A stretch of 45,011 nucleotides of DNA from Acidimicrobiia bacterium (GTDB taxonomy: Bacteria; Actinomycetota; Acidimicrobiia; IMCC26256; JAGPDB01). Within the stretch, counting starts at the first letter, position 1. Each line of letters opens with the position of its first letter. Below, piece by piece: positions 1-7,546 of the stretch. Below the pieces are notes generated by a model. The model ran no database searches. It was not told where the DNA came from and saw nothing but the letters and a program-made list of their open reading frames with translations. Made by a program: the position numbers and the translations under genes. Location of the stretch: positions 1-45,011 of the forward strand of contig JAGPDB010000015.1 of NCBI GenBank assembly GCA_018057765.1, written 5' to 3'.

Positions 1-305
1 CAGATGTCGGTGCTGGAACATCGCCAACAATAAGTGTTGTTGGAACAGACACAGCAGGTACAATCACTCTTACAACTGGTGGCACGCCAAGCGTATCAGC
101 AGATGTGTTAACACTGACATTTGCAAATGCATATTCAAGTATTCCGCAAGTTGTCTTCTCACCGACCAATAGTAATGCGGCATCGTTGAGCGCAGGAGCT
201 GCAATCTTCGCAACTCCGGCAACGAATACTTTCAAATTCACAACGGGAACCACAGGGCTAAGTGCTGCGACAGAATATAAATGGACATATCACGTTATCC
301 AATAA
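1..305 (+). CDS. C-terminal fragment of a virus-tail-like or surface structural protein (5' truncated)
   Basis: The reading frame is open from base 3, so this is the last 101 or so residues of a longer protein whose start lies left of the window. The visible part is rich in Thr, Ser, Gly and Ala and has no cysteine. It runs through a GTITLTTGG stretch, then LTFANAYSSIPQVVFSP, and ends in YKWTYHVIQ. From memory, domains of this pattern close many phage tail and virion proteins and some large bacterial surface proteins; the family name is not certain. It could be a beta-structured receptor-binding or surface domain. Nothing else nearby looks phage-derived. No terminator with a T-run is seen after the stop; a short ACAATT/AATTGT palindrome lies at 337-350. 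Confidence 0.6.
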   Translation, partial: DVGAGTSPTISVVGTDTAGTITLTTGGTPSVSADVLTLTFANAYSSIPQVVFSPTNSNAASLSAGAAIFATPATNTFKFTTGTTGLSAATEYKWTYHVIQ

Positions 306-432
306 TTATTTAGTTGAACTATAAACCTGTAAACCTACAATTTTAATTGTCGATAAAATGCTGGTAACGTAAAATGTTCGTTTTTCATGACTTCCAAGTA
401 AAACAGACATAATGTAGTTAAGAGGTTTTATT

Positions 433-1917
433 ATGGCATCATCATTAGACGATATACGTGACTTTGTACGTGAACGTGTACAGGGTAGAAAAGTAATATT
501 AACAGGTGACGGCGCATCATCTTTTCAAGCGAAAATTGAACAGTTTAGAACAATGGGTGCAGGTCCATTCTTGGCTATCACATTAAAAACTCCAATAAAT
601 GACGAAATTAATTTAGGTGACGACGTAACAAGAATTGATGTTGAATTAGAAATTGATCCTGAAATTTTTACTAATGAAGCATCCTGGATCGAACTATTCG
701 AAAACCCACCAGAATATATTCAAAAAGCTGTTGATGATTTTGACCCAGATAAAACAGCATTCTTTACAATATTTAGATTCCGAACATCTACACATGCTTT
801 TGGTAGAAAAATTGATGCAGCAAGAAAATCCGATTGGGTACAATTAGAAGACAAAACTTTTATCGACGGTTTTTTTGCACAACATGAAATTCCAGCACCA
901 AGTTCAACAATTGTTGATGCAGAATATGATTCAATGGCGCAAGCATCAAAAATGATGAATCAAGGCGATGGAACAGTATGGTCTGGCGACTCTACAAAGG
1001 GTTTGAGTTCGCGAGGAAATATGGTGCGATGGATGCGACCAGATGCAGAAGAACAAGATTTAGATCACTTTGTTGAAAAATTTTCAAGCGCTTGTGAATC
1101 AATCCGAATTGCACAATTTATTGAAGGTCGACCATGTTCAATTCACGGATTTGTTTTTGATAATGGTGTAGCAATATTTCGACCCGTTGAACTTTTAGTT
1201 TTGCGTGGCGAACATGGAAAATTTTGGTTTGCTGGTACAAATACATATTGGCAACCATCAATTGAACTGCGTGTTGAAATGAGATCCGTAGCGCGACTTG
1301 TTGGAGATGCTCTTAGAAGTGAATATAATTATCGGGGCGCTTTTTGTTGTGATGGAATAGCTGGAAAAAATGGTTATGTCATTAATGAATTAAATACTCG
1401 AATAGGTGACGGCCTTGGTTATGTTGCAAATGCGTTACCTGATTTTCCATTAGAAATTATGCAAGATTTAGCGTTGGCTGGTCAATTAGAAGATATTCCA
1501 GATGAGTTTATAGGTGCGGTTGAAGATACTGTTTTAGCTGCTGGCGATGCAGTTCCGTGGGCAAAAATTCGTGTTTACCAAGCGGGGGATTTTGAAAAAG
1601 ACGAAGAGATGGAATTGTATGCTTCGTTTAATGAAGAGGATGAAATGCACCTAGAAGGTGAAGCAGACCTTAATCGTTATACTAAGGCTGTAGTAAAAAT
1701 CGATGATGCCAAAGCGCTAGAAAATTTTGGAAAAGTTAGGGTACTTCCTGGTTCAAATTATGGAATGATCATTTTTGATCTTAATGAAGATACAGTTCCT
1801 TCAGGCCCGTCTTTGGCAAAACATGTTGGCTCAGCGCTAAGAAGATGTGCTGAAGAATTTGGCGCAGATACAACAGGTATTTCAACAGCTAAAGATGTGT
1901 ACGGTCAAGAAAATTAA
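433..1917 (+). CDS. ATP-grasp-like protein of unknown substrate
   Basis: A 494-residue cytosolic protein without signal peptide or membrane segment. The middle resembles an ATP-grasp ligase: FIEGRPCSIHGFVF near residues 228-241 fits the substrate-facing strand, and DGIAGKNGYVINELNTR near 308-324 fits the strand carrying the acidic and Asn metal ligands (NELNTR is a common form of that motif). The C-terminal third is acidic and looks like an extra beta-rich domain. The start ATG has an AGAGG ribosome site at 421-425, seven bases upstream. The gene stands alone: a truncated gene lies upstream and a convergent gene starts its tail 49 bases downstream, so context gives no substrate. Family assignment is inferred from motif pattern only; the length exceeds most single-domain ATP-grasp ligases. 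Confidence 0.6.
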   Translation: MASSLDDIRDFVRERVQGRKVILTGDGASSFQAKIEQFRTMGAGPFLAITLKTPINDEINLGDDVTRIDVELEIDPEIFTNEASWIELFENPPEYIQKAVDDFDPDKTAFFTIFRFRTSTHAFGRKIDAARKSDWVQLEDKTFIDGFFAQHEIPAPSSTIVDAEYDSMAQASKMMNQGDGTVWSGDSTKGLSSRGNMVRWMRPDAEEQDLDHFVEKFSSACESIRIAQFIEGRPCSIHGFVFDNGVAIFRPVELLVLRGEHGKFWFAGTNTYWQPSIELRVEMRSVARLVGDALRSEYNYRGAFCCDGIAGKNGYVINELNTRIGDGLGYVANALPDFPLEIMQDLALAGQLEDIPDEFIGAVEDTVLAAGDAVPWAKIRVYQAGDFEKDEEMELYASFNEEDEMHLEGEADLNRYTKAVVKIDDAKALENFGKVRVLPGSNYGMIIFDLNEDTVPSGPSLAKHVGSALRRCAEEFGADTTGISTAKDVYGQEN

Positions 1918-1966
1918 ATCTTTATTTTCAACAACTTCAATCAATTTATATATTCGATAAGGTTAA

Positions 1967-2740
1967 CTAACGAGGTGATATTGTTGAAGGTACAAAGCTA
2001 GTTGAATCATCTGCCATACATCCGATTTGAGTTTTTGTAGGAAAGTTGATGATCATACCTATTGGCGTTGTACCTTGCCATCTTCTATTAGCAAGTGCTG
2101 GAGATGGTGGTTCTTCTGAAACTAGTGGTTCTTCTCCATATGTAGATGTAATTGGATCCCAAATCCTATCGGTTCCATGTCTATACCCTTTGATTCCATC
2201 ATCCCAATATTGTCTTAGTAAATCTGGGTCGTTCGTTGTTAGATCTACAACTTCGCTGCCAAAACGGTATTCATACAATTTTATTTGGTGCCCATTAGGT
2301 TGAATTTCAATAACTTCTTTGCCAGCAATTTCAATTTCTGGTTCTGAAAGTCTACAAACCTTTCCGTTAGGAGATAGCTCAACAACAACACTAACTGTTG
2401 TAGTCCTAGAGGTTGTGTGACTCGCTGACTTACCAATATCTTTAAATTTATATCCATCTTCTTGTGTGCGATCTCCTACTACAGAGAGTTGGTATTCAGA
2501 AGAATAGTCTTTATCATATCCAGGAGTTCTTTCTAACTTGCCAACTACAGCGTTTCCTGTCTGAGGGAATTCATGTGCTAACTCGACACGTGTTGCAGGA
2601 TGAACAAAGTCTTTAAATGACTGCCATACATCGGGTACCCAAGAAAAAGTCAGAACAGCAGCTGTAAAAAGCGCCGCACCAAGCATGAAGCCGCCACCAT
2701 CACTGGCTGCATCACCATAAGTATTAAAAGGATTGGGCAT
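1967..2740 (-). CDS. membrane-anchored protein of unknown function
   Basis: A 257-residue protein that I do not recognise. A short polar N-terminus is followed by one hydrophobic segment, about residues 17-35 (GFMLGAALFTAAVLTFSW), which would anchor it with the remaining 220 residues outside the membrane. The exported part has two cysteines (in KVCRLSE and QIGCMAD), which could pair. The middle is rich in charged residues and a TTSRTTTVSVVVEL strand. It is monocistronic: the ATP-grasp gene converges on it with a 49-base gap, and an aquaporin gene upstream on the same strand is separated by 220 bases containing that gene's terminator. No strong ribosome site is visible upstream of the ATG. Confidence 0.65.
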   Translation of the reverse strand: MPNPFNTYGDAASDGGGFMLGAALFTAAVLTFSWVPDVWQSFKDFVHPATRVELAHEFPQTGNAVVGKLERTPGYDKDYSSEYQLSVVGDRTQEDGYKFKDIGKSASHTTSRTTTVSVVVELSPNGKVCRLSEPEIEIAGKEVIEIQPNGHQIKLYEYRFGSEVVDLTTNDPDLLRQYWDDGIKGYRHGTDRIWDPITSTYGEEPLVSEEPPSPALANRRWQGTTPIGMIINFPTKTQIGCMADDSTSFVPSTISPR

Positions 2741-2902
2741 ATATCTCGATCATTAAAGGAACTAGTTTAAGTAATAGATTTTACTTTAAGCATAAATTTA
2801 AGTCAATTCTCGACGGGGTGGCTTTATTAGCAATACGATCTGATTATAGATTAAAGTGAAAATATCGATAAATATTTATAAGGTCAAATAACTTATTAAG
2901 AC

Positions 2903-2933
2903 AAAAAATCCCGACTCTTAATAAGCCGGGATT
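2903..2933 (-). terminator. intrinsic terminator of the aquaporin gene
   Basis: On the minus strand AATCCCG and CGGGATT form a seven-pair stem (2907-2933) whose loop contains a further CTT/AAG pairing. It is followed directly by six T residues (2908-2903 on the complement). It lies 28 bases after the aquaporin stop. On the plus strand no T-run follows, so it acts in one direction. Confidence 0.85.
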
Positions 2934-2960
2934 GAACATGTTTTATCTATTAATAAGAGT

Positions 2961-3728
2961 TTAACTTCTTATCTCCGCAACTTTATCTTCAGTTAATACA
3001 TAAGTAGCAATCAGTCCACCAATTATTGCACCAATAAGTGGGAATACCCAGAAGGCCCAGTTTTGACTTAATGCATCTCCGCCTTTGAACAATGCAACAC
3101 CAAATGAACGAGCAGGGTTCACTGATGTATTTGAAATAGGTATAGAAATTAAATGTACCAAAGCTAACATTAGACCCACTGCTATACCACCAAAACCAAC
3201 TGCATAGTCTTTGCGAGTTGTATGAACAACTACAAGAGTAAACAGTGCAGCTAAAACAATCTCCGAAACACCAACAGCAGTAAGTGAAAAACCTCCTGGC
3301 GAGCCAACTTGTGTAACTGCGTCTAATTTTCCGTACCCATTAGTTGCAAAACCAACTTCTTTAATGTTCCAGCCTTTAACTCCACTTGCAATAACCTTGA
3401 TTATCAAAGCTCCGAGCACACCACCAGTAACTTGAGCAACCCAATATATTGGCAATAATGTTGTCTTTGTTTTTTTAGCAATAACCATTGCTAATGTAAC
3501 TGCAGGATTTATGTGGCATCCTGAGATTGGCCCTATTGTGTAGGCCATACATAAAAGTGTAAGACCAAATGCTATTGCGACGCCTAATACACCAACGCTC
3601 AGACCTGCACCTTTAGCGTTAAGTGGAAAGCCGCCTGTAGCTATTACTGCGGTTCCACATCCACCAAGGACGAGGACCAAAGTTCCTATCGCTTCTGCGA
3701 TAAATATTTTTACTTGATTGTCTTTCAT
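2961..3728 (-). CDS. aqpZ: aquaporin of the AqpZ type (MIP family)
   Basis: A 255-residue channel of the major intrinsic protein family, with six membrane helices and two half-helices. Both signature loops are intact: SGCHINPAVTLAM in the first half and NTSVNPARSFGVAL in the second. The residues around the second NPA box, with HLISIPISNTSVNPAR, are those of water-selective AqpZ rather than glycerol facilitators: the His in helix five and the Arg after NPA build the narrow filter. Its role would be rapid water flux at the inner membrane during osmotic change. An AGAGG ribosome site lies five bases before the ATG. It is divergent from the lipoprotein gene that follows on the plus strand and is closed by its own terminator at 2903-2933. 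Confidence 0.92.
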   Translation of the reverse strand: MKDNQVKIFIAEAIGTLVLVLGGCGTAVIATGGFPLNAKGAGLSVGVLGVAIAFGLTLLCMAYTIGPISGCHINPAVTLAMVIAKKTKTTLLPIYWVAQVTGGVLGALIIKVIASGVKGWNIKEVGFATNGYGKLDAVTQVGSPGGFSLTAVGVSEIVLAALFTLVVVHTTRKDYAVGFGGIAVGLMLALVHLISIPISNTSVNPARSFGVALFKGGDALSQNWAFWVFPLIGAIIGGLIATYVLTEDKVAEIRS

Positions 3729-3800
3729 TTCGCCTCTTTCTATATAGTGTTTGACGAGAATAAAAAATGTAGTACAAATTTGACCAAGAAAAGAGTATCT

Positions 3801-4562
3801 TTGCGTATAAATAGTAAATATATTTATAAAATTCTAAAATTTGCCCTGATTTCAACGTTGGTGTGCATATTTTTAGTTTCCTGTAAGGCACAAAGTTCTC
3901 TAGAAGTGTCGATGGATTCGAATAGCGTTAATAGTGGTGAGTTCAAATTAAAGATTGTTTTAGATGATGAAGCAGCTTCAATAATTCGTGGCGATGCTTA
4001 TAAGCCAATTGATATTAAAACAATTTTTCATTCAAGTGATTTAAAAAAATTAGGTTTTAATGTTTCTCAAAATAAAAACACTATTGAAATAAGTAGAAGT
4101 TTTGATTCTGAAACTGAGCTAAAAAAGATACTTAGTGTGATGATTGGATCACAAACTTACGATCTAAGAATAAACAGACAAACTTCCATTCTGAATCAGA
4201 AACGATCTATATTGATTGATATAAATTTAAATAAACTTCGAGATATTTATTTGAAAGATGAGAATGTTAAAAAAACATTATCTGATAATGGAGTCGAATT
4301 CGCTGATTATGAAAATTTAATAAATAAAGCATTTGATAATTCGACTTTGCACATAAAAATAAAAGATGAATTAATTAATAAAAGTACTGAAAAAGAGATC
4401 TCAGGTAAATCTACTAAATTAGAAAAAGTTTCATTAACAGGAGAAAAAACTAGAGCAGCCTTCATCATTGGTAATATGGGTGCTTTGTTAGCTTTGGCCT
4501 TGGCAATTTTCTTAGCTTATCGTAAATGGCACAGCCCTAGGTTAATATCAAGTCATGGGTAA
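3801..4562 (+). CDS. lipoprotein with C-terminal membrane helix (LppM-like)
   Basis: I place the start at the TTG at 3801, preceded by AAGAAAAGAG, because this gives a clean lipoprotein signal: basic n-region, hydrophobic ILKFALISTLVCIFL and lipobox LVSC followed by Lys. The frame stays open upstream to a TTG at 3714, but that would overlap the aquaporin start and put 29 polar residues before the signal. The mature part has about 180 hydrophilic residues, then a second membrane helix (FIIGNMGALLALALAIFLAY) and a short basic tail. A lipid anchor at one end and a helix at the other is the layout of mycobacterial LppM and related DUF3153 proteins; the family call is inference. The last eight bases overlap the start of radA, so the two are probably co-transcribed. 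Confidence 0.7.
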   Translation: MRINSKYIYKILKFALISTLVCIFLVSCKAQSSLEVSMDSNSVNSGEFKLKIVLDDEAASIIRGDAYKPIDIKTIFHSSDLKKLGFNVSQNKNTIEISRSFDSETELKKILSVMIGSQTYDLRINRQTSILNQKRSILIDINLNKLRDIYLKDENVKKTLSDNGVEFADYENLINKAFDNSTLHIKIKDELINKSTEKEISGKSTKLEKVSLTGEKTRAAFIIGNMGALLALALAIFLAYRKWHSPRLISSHG

Positions 4563-5961
4563 ATTGAAAACTGTATATGAATGCCAAACTTGCGCAAGTC
4601 AATTTCCGAAATGGCTTGGGCGTTGTAGTGAATGTGGTGCATGGGGAACTCTTGTAGAATCCATTATTGACCCTTCGTATTCTCTTGTCGAAGGTGCATC
4701 TAGCCAAACTACAAACAGCCATAATTTAGATTCATTACTAGGAAATGAAAAAAGCAAAGTAGCAAATCTACAAGAAATAGATCCTATCTCTGCAATACCT
4801 ATGCCAACTGGTATAGAAGAATTTGATCACGTATTGGGTGGCGGTTTGGTAGCTGGTTCAGTAACTCTAATTGGAGGCGAACCAGGAATTGGTAAATCAA
4901 CATTAGTTATGCAAATTTTAGGATCACTTGCTGAAAGAAATATAGGTTCACTTTATGCGAGTGCTGAAGAATCATCTTCACAAATAAGGTCTCGCGCATC
5001 AAGACTGAATATAGCGTCACAAAATGTTGGAGTTGTTGCAACTGGAAAAATAGAAGAAATTATTGCACACGCTAATAAAGAAAAATATTCAGTGCTCGTT
5101 GTCGACTCTATCCATACTGTGTCATGTGCAGATATATCATCATCAGCAGGAACAGTCTCACAAGTTCGAGAATGCGCACATCGCCTAACTGAGTTTGCAA
5201 AGCGCACTGGAGTGACAGTCATTTTGGTAGGCCAAGTTACAAAAGAAGGTACCTTAGCCGGACCTCGTGTTCTAGAACATGTAGTTGATACAGTGCTTAG
5301 TTTTGAAGGTGACGACCATGCCTTAGTGAGAACATTAAGAGTTACAAAGCATCGATTTGGAAATACTGATGAGCTTGGTTTATTCGATATGACTTCAACT
5401 GGTCTAATTGCTTTAGATTCAGATTCAGCATTGATGACAAATGTAGGTGGTGCTCGTCCAAGTGGTTTAGTTGTTGGTGCTGCCGTCGATGGTTCACGGC
5501 CTTTTCTTATTGAAGTGCAAGCTTTAGTCGATGTTACGTCTAATCCAAATCCTCGCCGTATTGTACAAGGATTTGAAACTTCGCGATTAAATTCATTACT
5601 AGCGGTTTTAAGTAAACGCTGTGGTATAAATCTATCCTTCCACGATGTTTATGTTTCGCTCTCTGGTGGAATACGAATTAAAGACCCAGGCTTGGACTTA
5701 GCAATTTGTGTTGCTATTGCTAGCGCATTAAAAGAAGTCCCCGTTACTAAAGATTTTGTTTTTGCTGGAGAAATAGGTTTATCTGGGGAAGTTCGATCAA
5801 GCCCGCATAGCTCACGACGCATACGTGAAGCTGATAGACGTAGATATAAAAATATATTTTTAAACTTAGCTAAAACCGATGTGAAATCTTTAGACCTAGA
5901 ACAAATAGAAATAAAAAATGAAGTAATGCTAAAGACGGTTATTGATTTAGTAGGAATTTAA
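4555..5961 (+). CDS. radA: DNA repair protein RadA
   Basis: A 468-residue RecA-like branch-migration helicase that processes recombination intermediates. An N-terminal zinc finger is formed by C10, C13, C24 and C27. The Walker A loop GGEPGIGKST lies near residues 107-116, and a Lon-like C-terminal domain carries DPGLDLAICVA and GEIGLSGEVRS. The RadA signature KNRFG reads KHRFG here (about residues 265-269), so the Asn is replaced by His while Lys, Arg, Phe and Gly remain. Length matches the family. The gene begins inside the end of the upstream lipoprotein gene and ends TAATG, sharing one base with the next start, so translation of the next gene is probably coupled. In many actinobacteria disA is next to radA; here it is absent. 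Confidence 0.96.
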   Translation: MGKLKTVYECQTCASQFPKWLGRCSECGAWGTLVESIIDPSYSLVEGASSQTTNSHNLDSLLGNEKSKVANLQEIDPISAIPMPTGIEEFDHVLGGGLVAGSVTLIGGEPGIGKSTLVMQILGSLAERNIGSLYASAEESSSQIRSRASRLNIASQNVGVVATGKIEEIIAHANKEKYSVLVVDSIHTVSCADISSSAGTVSQVRECAHRLTEFAKRTGVTVILVGQVTKEGTLAGPRVLEHVVDTVLSFEGDDHALVRTLRVTKHRFGNTDELGLFDMTSTGLIALDSDSALMTNVGGARPSGLVVGAAVDGSRPFLIEVQALVDVTSNPNPRRIVQGFETSRLNSLLAVLSKRCGINLSFHDVYVSLSGGIRIKDPGLDLAICVAIASALKEVPVTKDFVFAGEIGLSGEVRSSPHSSRRIREADRRRYKNIFLNLAKTDVKSLDLEQIEIKNEVMLKTVIDLVGI

Positions 5962-6749
5962 TGTTAGAAAATTTCGATGTAATAGATTTTCTGCCAAAAA
6001 ATGAATTTTTAGAAACACAAGTTGAATGTGACCATCTAGTTTTAGGATCAGGTACAGAAATTTCAGTAGCCTTTCCCGAGTCTGTTCATGGCTTAGGCCT
6101 AGTACTTCATCCAGATATTATTGGTTTAAGCCCATTGGTTGATGACACTATATTTCAAATCGCAGCAAGGGGTATACCAACTATTGCAATTGAACCATTT
6201 ACAAAGTTACAAAATATTGTAAAGCTATCACGTGAAGAAAAACTGCAACGCATATGTGAACTTGACGACGTCGAACAATGTGGTGATTTGCTTGGTGCAG
6301 CACAAATATTGAAATCAAAACATGGATGTACAAAAGTTGCACTAATAGGTTTTTGTATTGGGGGTATGTATGCTTTCAAATGTGCTGGTACTGGAATTTT
6401 TGATGCTGTAGTATCTTGTTATGGGATGATTAACCTTCCAGAACATTGGAAGAGTGAAACTCAACGCGAACCGTTAGATTACCTGTCAATGGATACTGCC
6501 TCACCAGTTTTAGCAATAATTGGTGGTCAAGATAAAGAGTACGCAAAAATCAATGATGTAAATAAGCTAATTAAATTATTTGAAGACGAACATCACACAA
6601 ATTTAGGATCTGAAATTAAAATTTTTGATAATGCTGGCCATGCATTTATGCATAACCCAAGTCGTTCTGAGTATAGACAAGCTGATGCTAAATTAGCTTG
6701 GAAAATTGCCTTCGACTTCATTAGTGAGAAAACAAGTCTCCGAATTTAA
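5961..6749 (+). CDS. dienelactone-hydrolase-family alpha/beta hydrolase
   Basis: A 262-residue cytosolic alpha/beta hydrolase. The nucleophile elbow is GFCIGG near residue 130, with Cys in place of the usual Ser, as is typical of dienelactone hydrolases. A candidate catalytic Asp lies in GGQDKEY (near 190) and the His in NAGHAFMH (near 226). HPDIIGLSPLVDD near the N-terminus matches the family's oxyanion strand. Likely chemistry is hydrolysis of a lactone or a similar activated ester; the true substrate is unknown, as no aromatic-degradation genes are nearby. Its start shares a base with the radA stop, so expression is tied to radA. An operon with radA is unusual and may be positional only. 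Confidence 0.85.
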   Translation: MLENFDVIDFLPKNEFLETQVECDHLVLGSGTEISVAFPESVHGLGLVLHPDIIGLSPLVDDTIFQIAARGIPTIAIEPFTKLQNIVKLSREEKLQRICELDDVEQCGDLLGAAQILKSKHGCTKVALIGFCIGGMYAFKCAGTGIFDAVVSCYGMINLPEHWKSETQREPLDYLSMDTASPVLAIIGGQDKEYAKINDVNKLIKLFEDEHHTNLGSEIKIFDNAGHAFMHNPSRSEYRQADAKLAWKIAFDFISEKTSLRI

Positions 6750-6767
6750 AATTTCTCTCAAATAAGG

Positions 6768-6773
6768 TACAAT
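6768..6773 (+). promoter_or_regulatory. candidate -10 box for carD
   Basis: TACAAT lies 41 bases before the carD ATG, after the end of the hydrolase gene. The matching -35 region (TTTAAA at 6745-6750, spacer 17) is weak. carD also has a clear AAAAGGA ribosome site at 6804-6809, consistent with a leadered transcript. Confidence 0.35.
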
Positions 6774-6814
6774 ATAAGACTATTATATTCGCAAATGATA
6801 CGAAAAGGAACAAA

Positions 6815-7489
6815 ATGAGTTTTAATGTTGGCGATAAAGTCGTTTATCCTCACCACGGTGCTGCAATTGTCGAAAAACGTGAGAAAATCAAAATAGAAAC
6901 TGACGGTAAAGTAAAAAATGTTGATTATTTGTTAATGCGAGTAGCTTATACAGATCTTGTGGTTAGGGTGCCTGCAGAAAAAGTTGATGAGATTGGAATT
7001 CGAGACGTAATTAACCCTAGCGAAGTAGAAGAAGTTTTCGCTGTGATTATGAAAACAGATGCTCGTACACCATCAAACTGGTCAAGAAGATTTAAAAACC
7101 ATATCGAAAAATTAAAAAGTGGTGATATCTATCAGGTGGCAGAAGTCGTAAGAAACCTATCCTCTAGAGATGGTGATAAAGGGTTAAGTGCTGGTGAGAA
7201 GAGAATGCTCAGCCAAGCAAGGAATATACTTACTTCGGAGCTTAGTTATGCACTCGACCTTGATCGTGAACAAGCTGATGATACACTAAACCGTGTTTTG
7301 CGACTTGAAGATGTATCTGACATTATTGCAACAAAGAAAAAGAATGCTCGTGCGGAAAAGAAAGTAAAAGCTGAAAAGGCTGCTGCAAAAGCTGCGAAGA
7401 GTTCAGTAAAAGCAAAAACTAAACCAGCTGCAAAAAAAGCTACTACTACTACTAAAAAGGCAGTTGCTAAAAAAGCCACAAATAAATAA
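6815..7489 (+). CDS. carD: CarD-type RNA polymerase-binding transcription factor
   Basis: A 224-residue CarD protein that binds the RNA polymerase beta subunit and stabilises open promoter complexes, especially at rRNA and housekeeping promoters. The N-terminal Tudor-like RNAP-interaction domain begins FNVGDKVVYPHHGAAIVE. The helical DNA-binding domain contains NWSRRFKNHIEKLKSGD and AEVVRNLSSRDGDKGLS, and the conserved Trp of the pair NW inserts at the -10 region. Mycobacterial CarD has about 160 residues; here an extra tail of about 60 residues is almost entirely Lys, Ala and Thr with repeated AKKA-like steps, resembling histone-H1-like tails that bind DNA without specificity. It precedes ispDF, as in other actinobacteria. 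Confidence 0.95.
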   Translation: MSFNVGDKVVYPHHGAAIVEKREKIKIETDGKVKNVDYLLMRVAYTDLVVRVPAEKVDEIGIRDVINPSEVEEVFAVIMKTDARTPSNWSRRFKNHIEKLKSGDIYQVAEVVRNLSSRDGDKGLSAGEKRMLSQARNILTSELSYALDLDREQADDTLNRVLRLEDVSDIIATKKKNARAEKKVKAEKAAAKAAKSSVKAKTKPAAKKATTTTKKAVAKKATNK

Positions 7490-7499
7490 ACGCCAAACT

Positions 7500-7516
7500 G
7501 TAAGGCCTGTCCTTAC
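7500..7516 (+). promoter_or_regulatory. hairpin between carD and ispDF
   Basis: GTAAGG and CCTTAC pair perfectly around the loop CCTGT, and the hairpin ends on the base before the ATG at 7517. The only ribosome-site-like bases for that ATG (AAGG) would be locked in the stem. No T-run follows, so it is not a standard terminator. It may stabilise the carD 3' end or discourage initiation at 7517. Confidence 0.5.
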
Positions 7517-7546
7517 ATGGATAGTTATACACAATTAAAGGATTTC

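Noticed and set aside
3714-3800. The upstream extension of the LppM-like lipoprotein gene to TTG 3714
   Set aside because: It would overlap the divergent aquaporin start and place 29 polar residues before the signal peptide.
1-4562. A prophage or genomic island at the left end
   Set aside because: Only one fragment looks virus-like; there is no integrase, tRNA junction, direct repeat or change in base composition visible.
7246-7479. A minus-strand open frame with an Ala/Phe-rich, apparently membrane-like product opposite the carD tail
   Set aside because: It is the complement of the Lys/Ala repeat codons (AAA and GCA read as TTT and TGC), so its hydrophobicity is an artefact.
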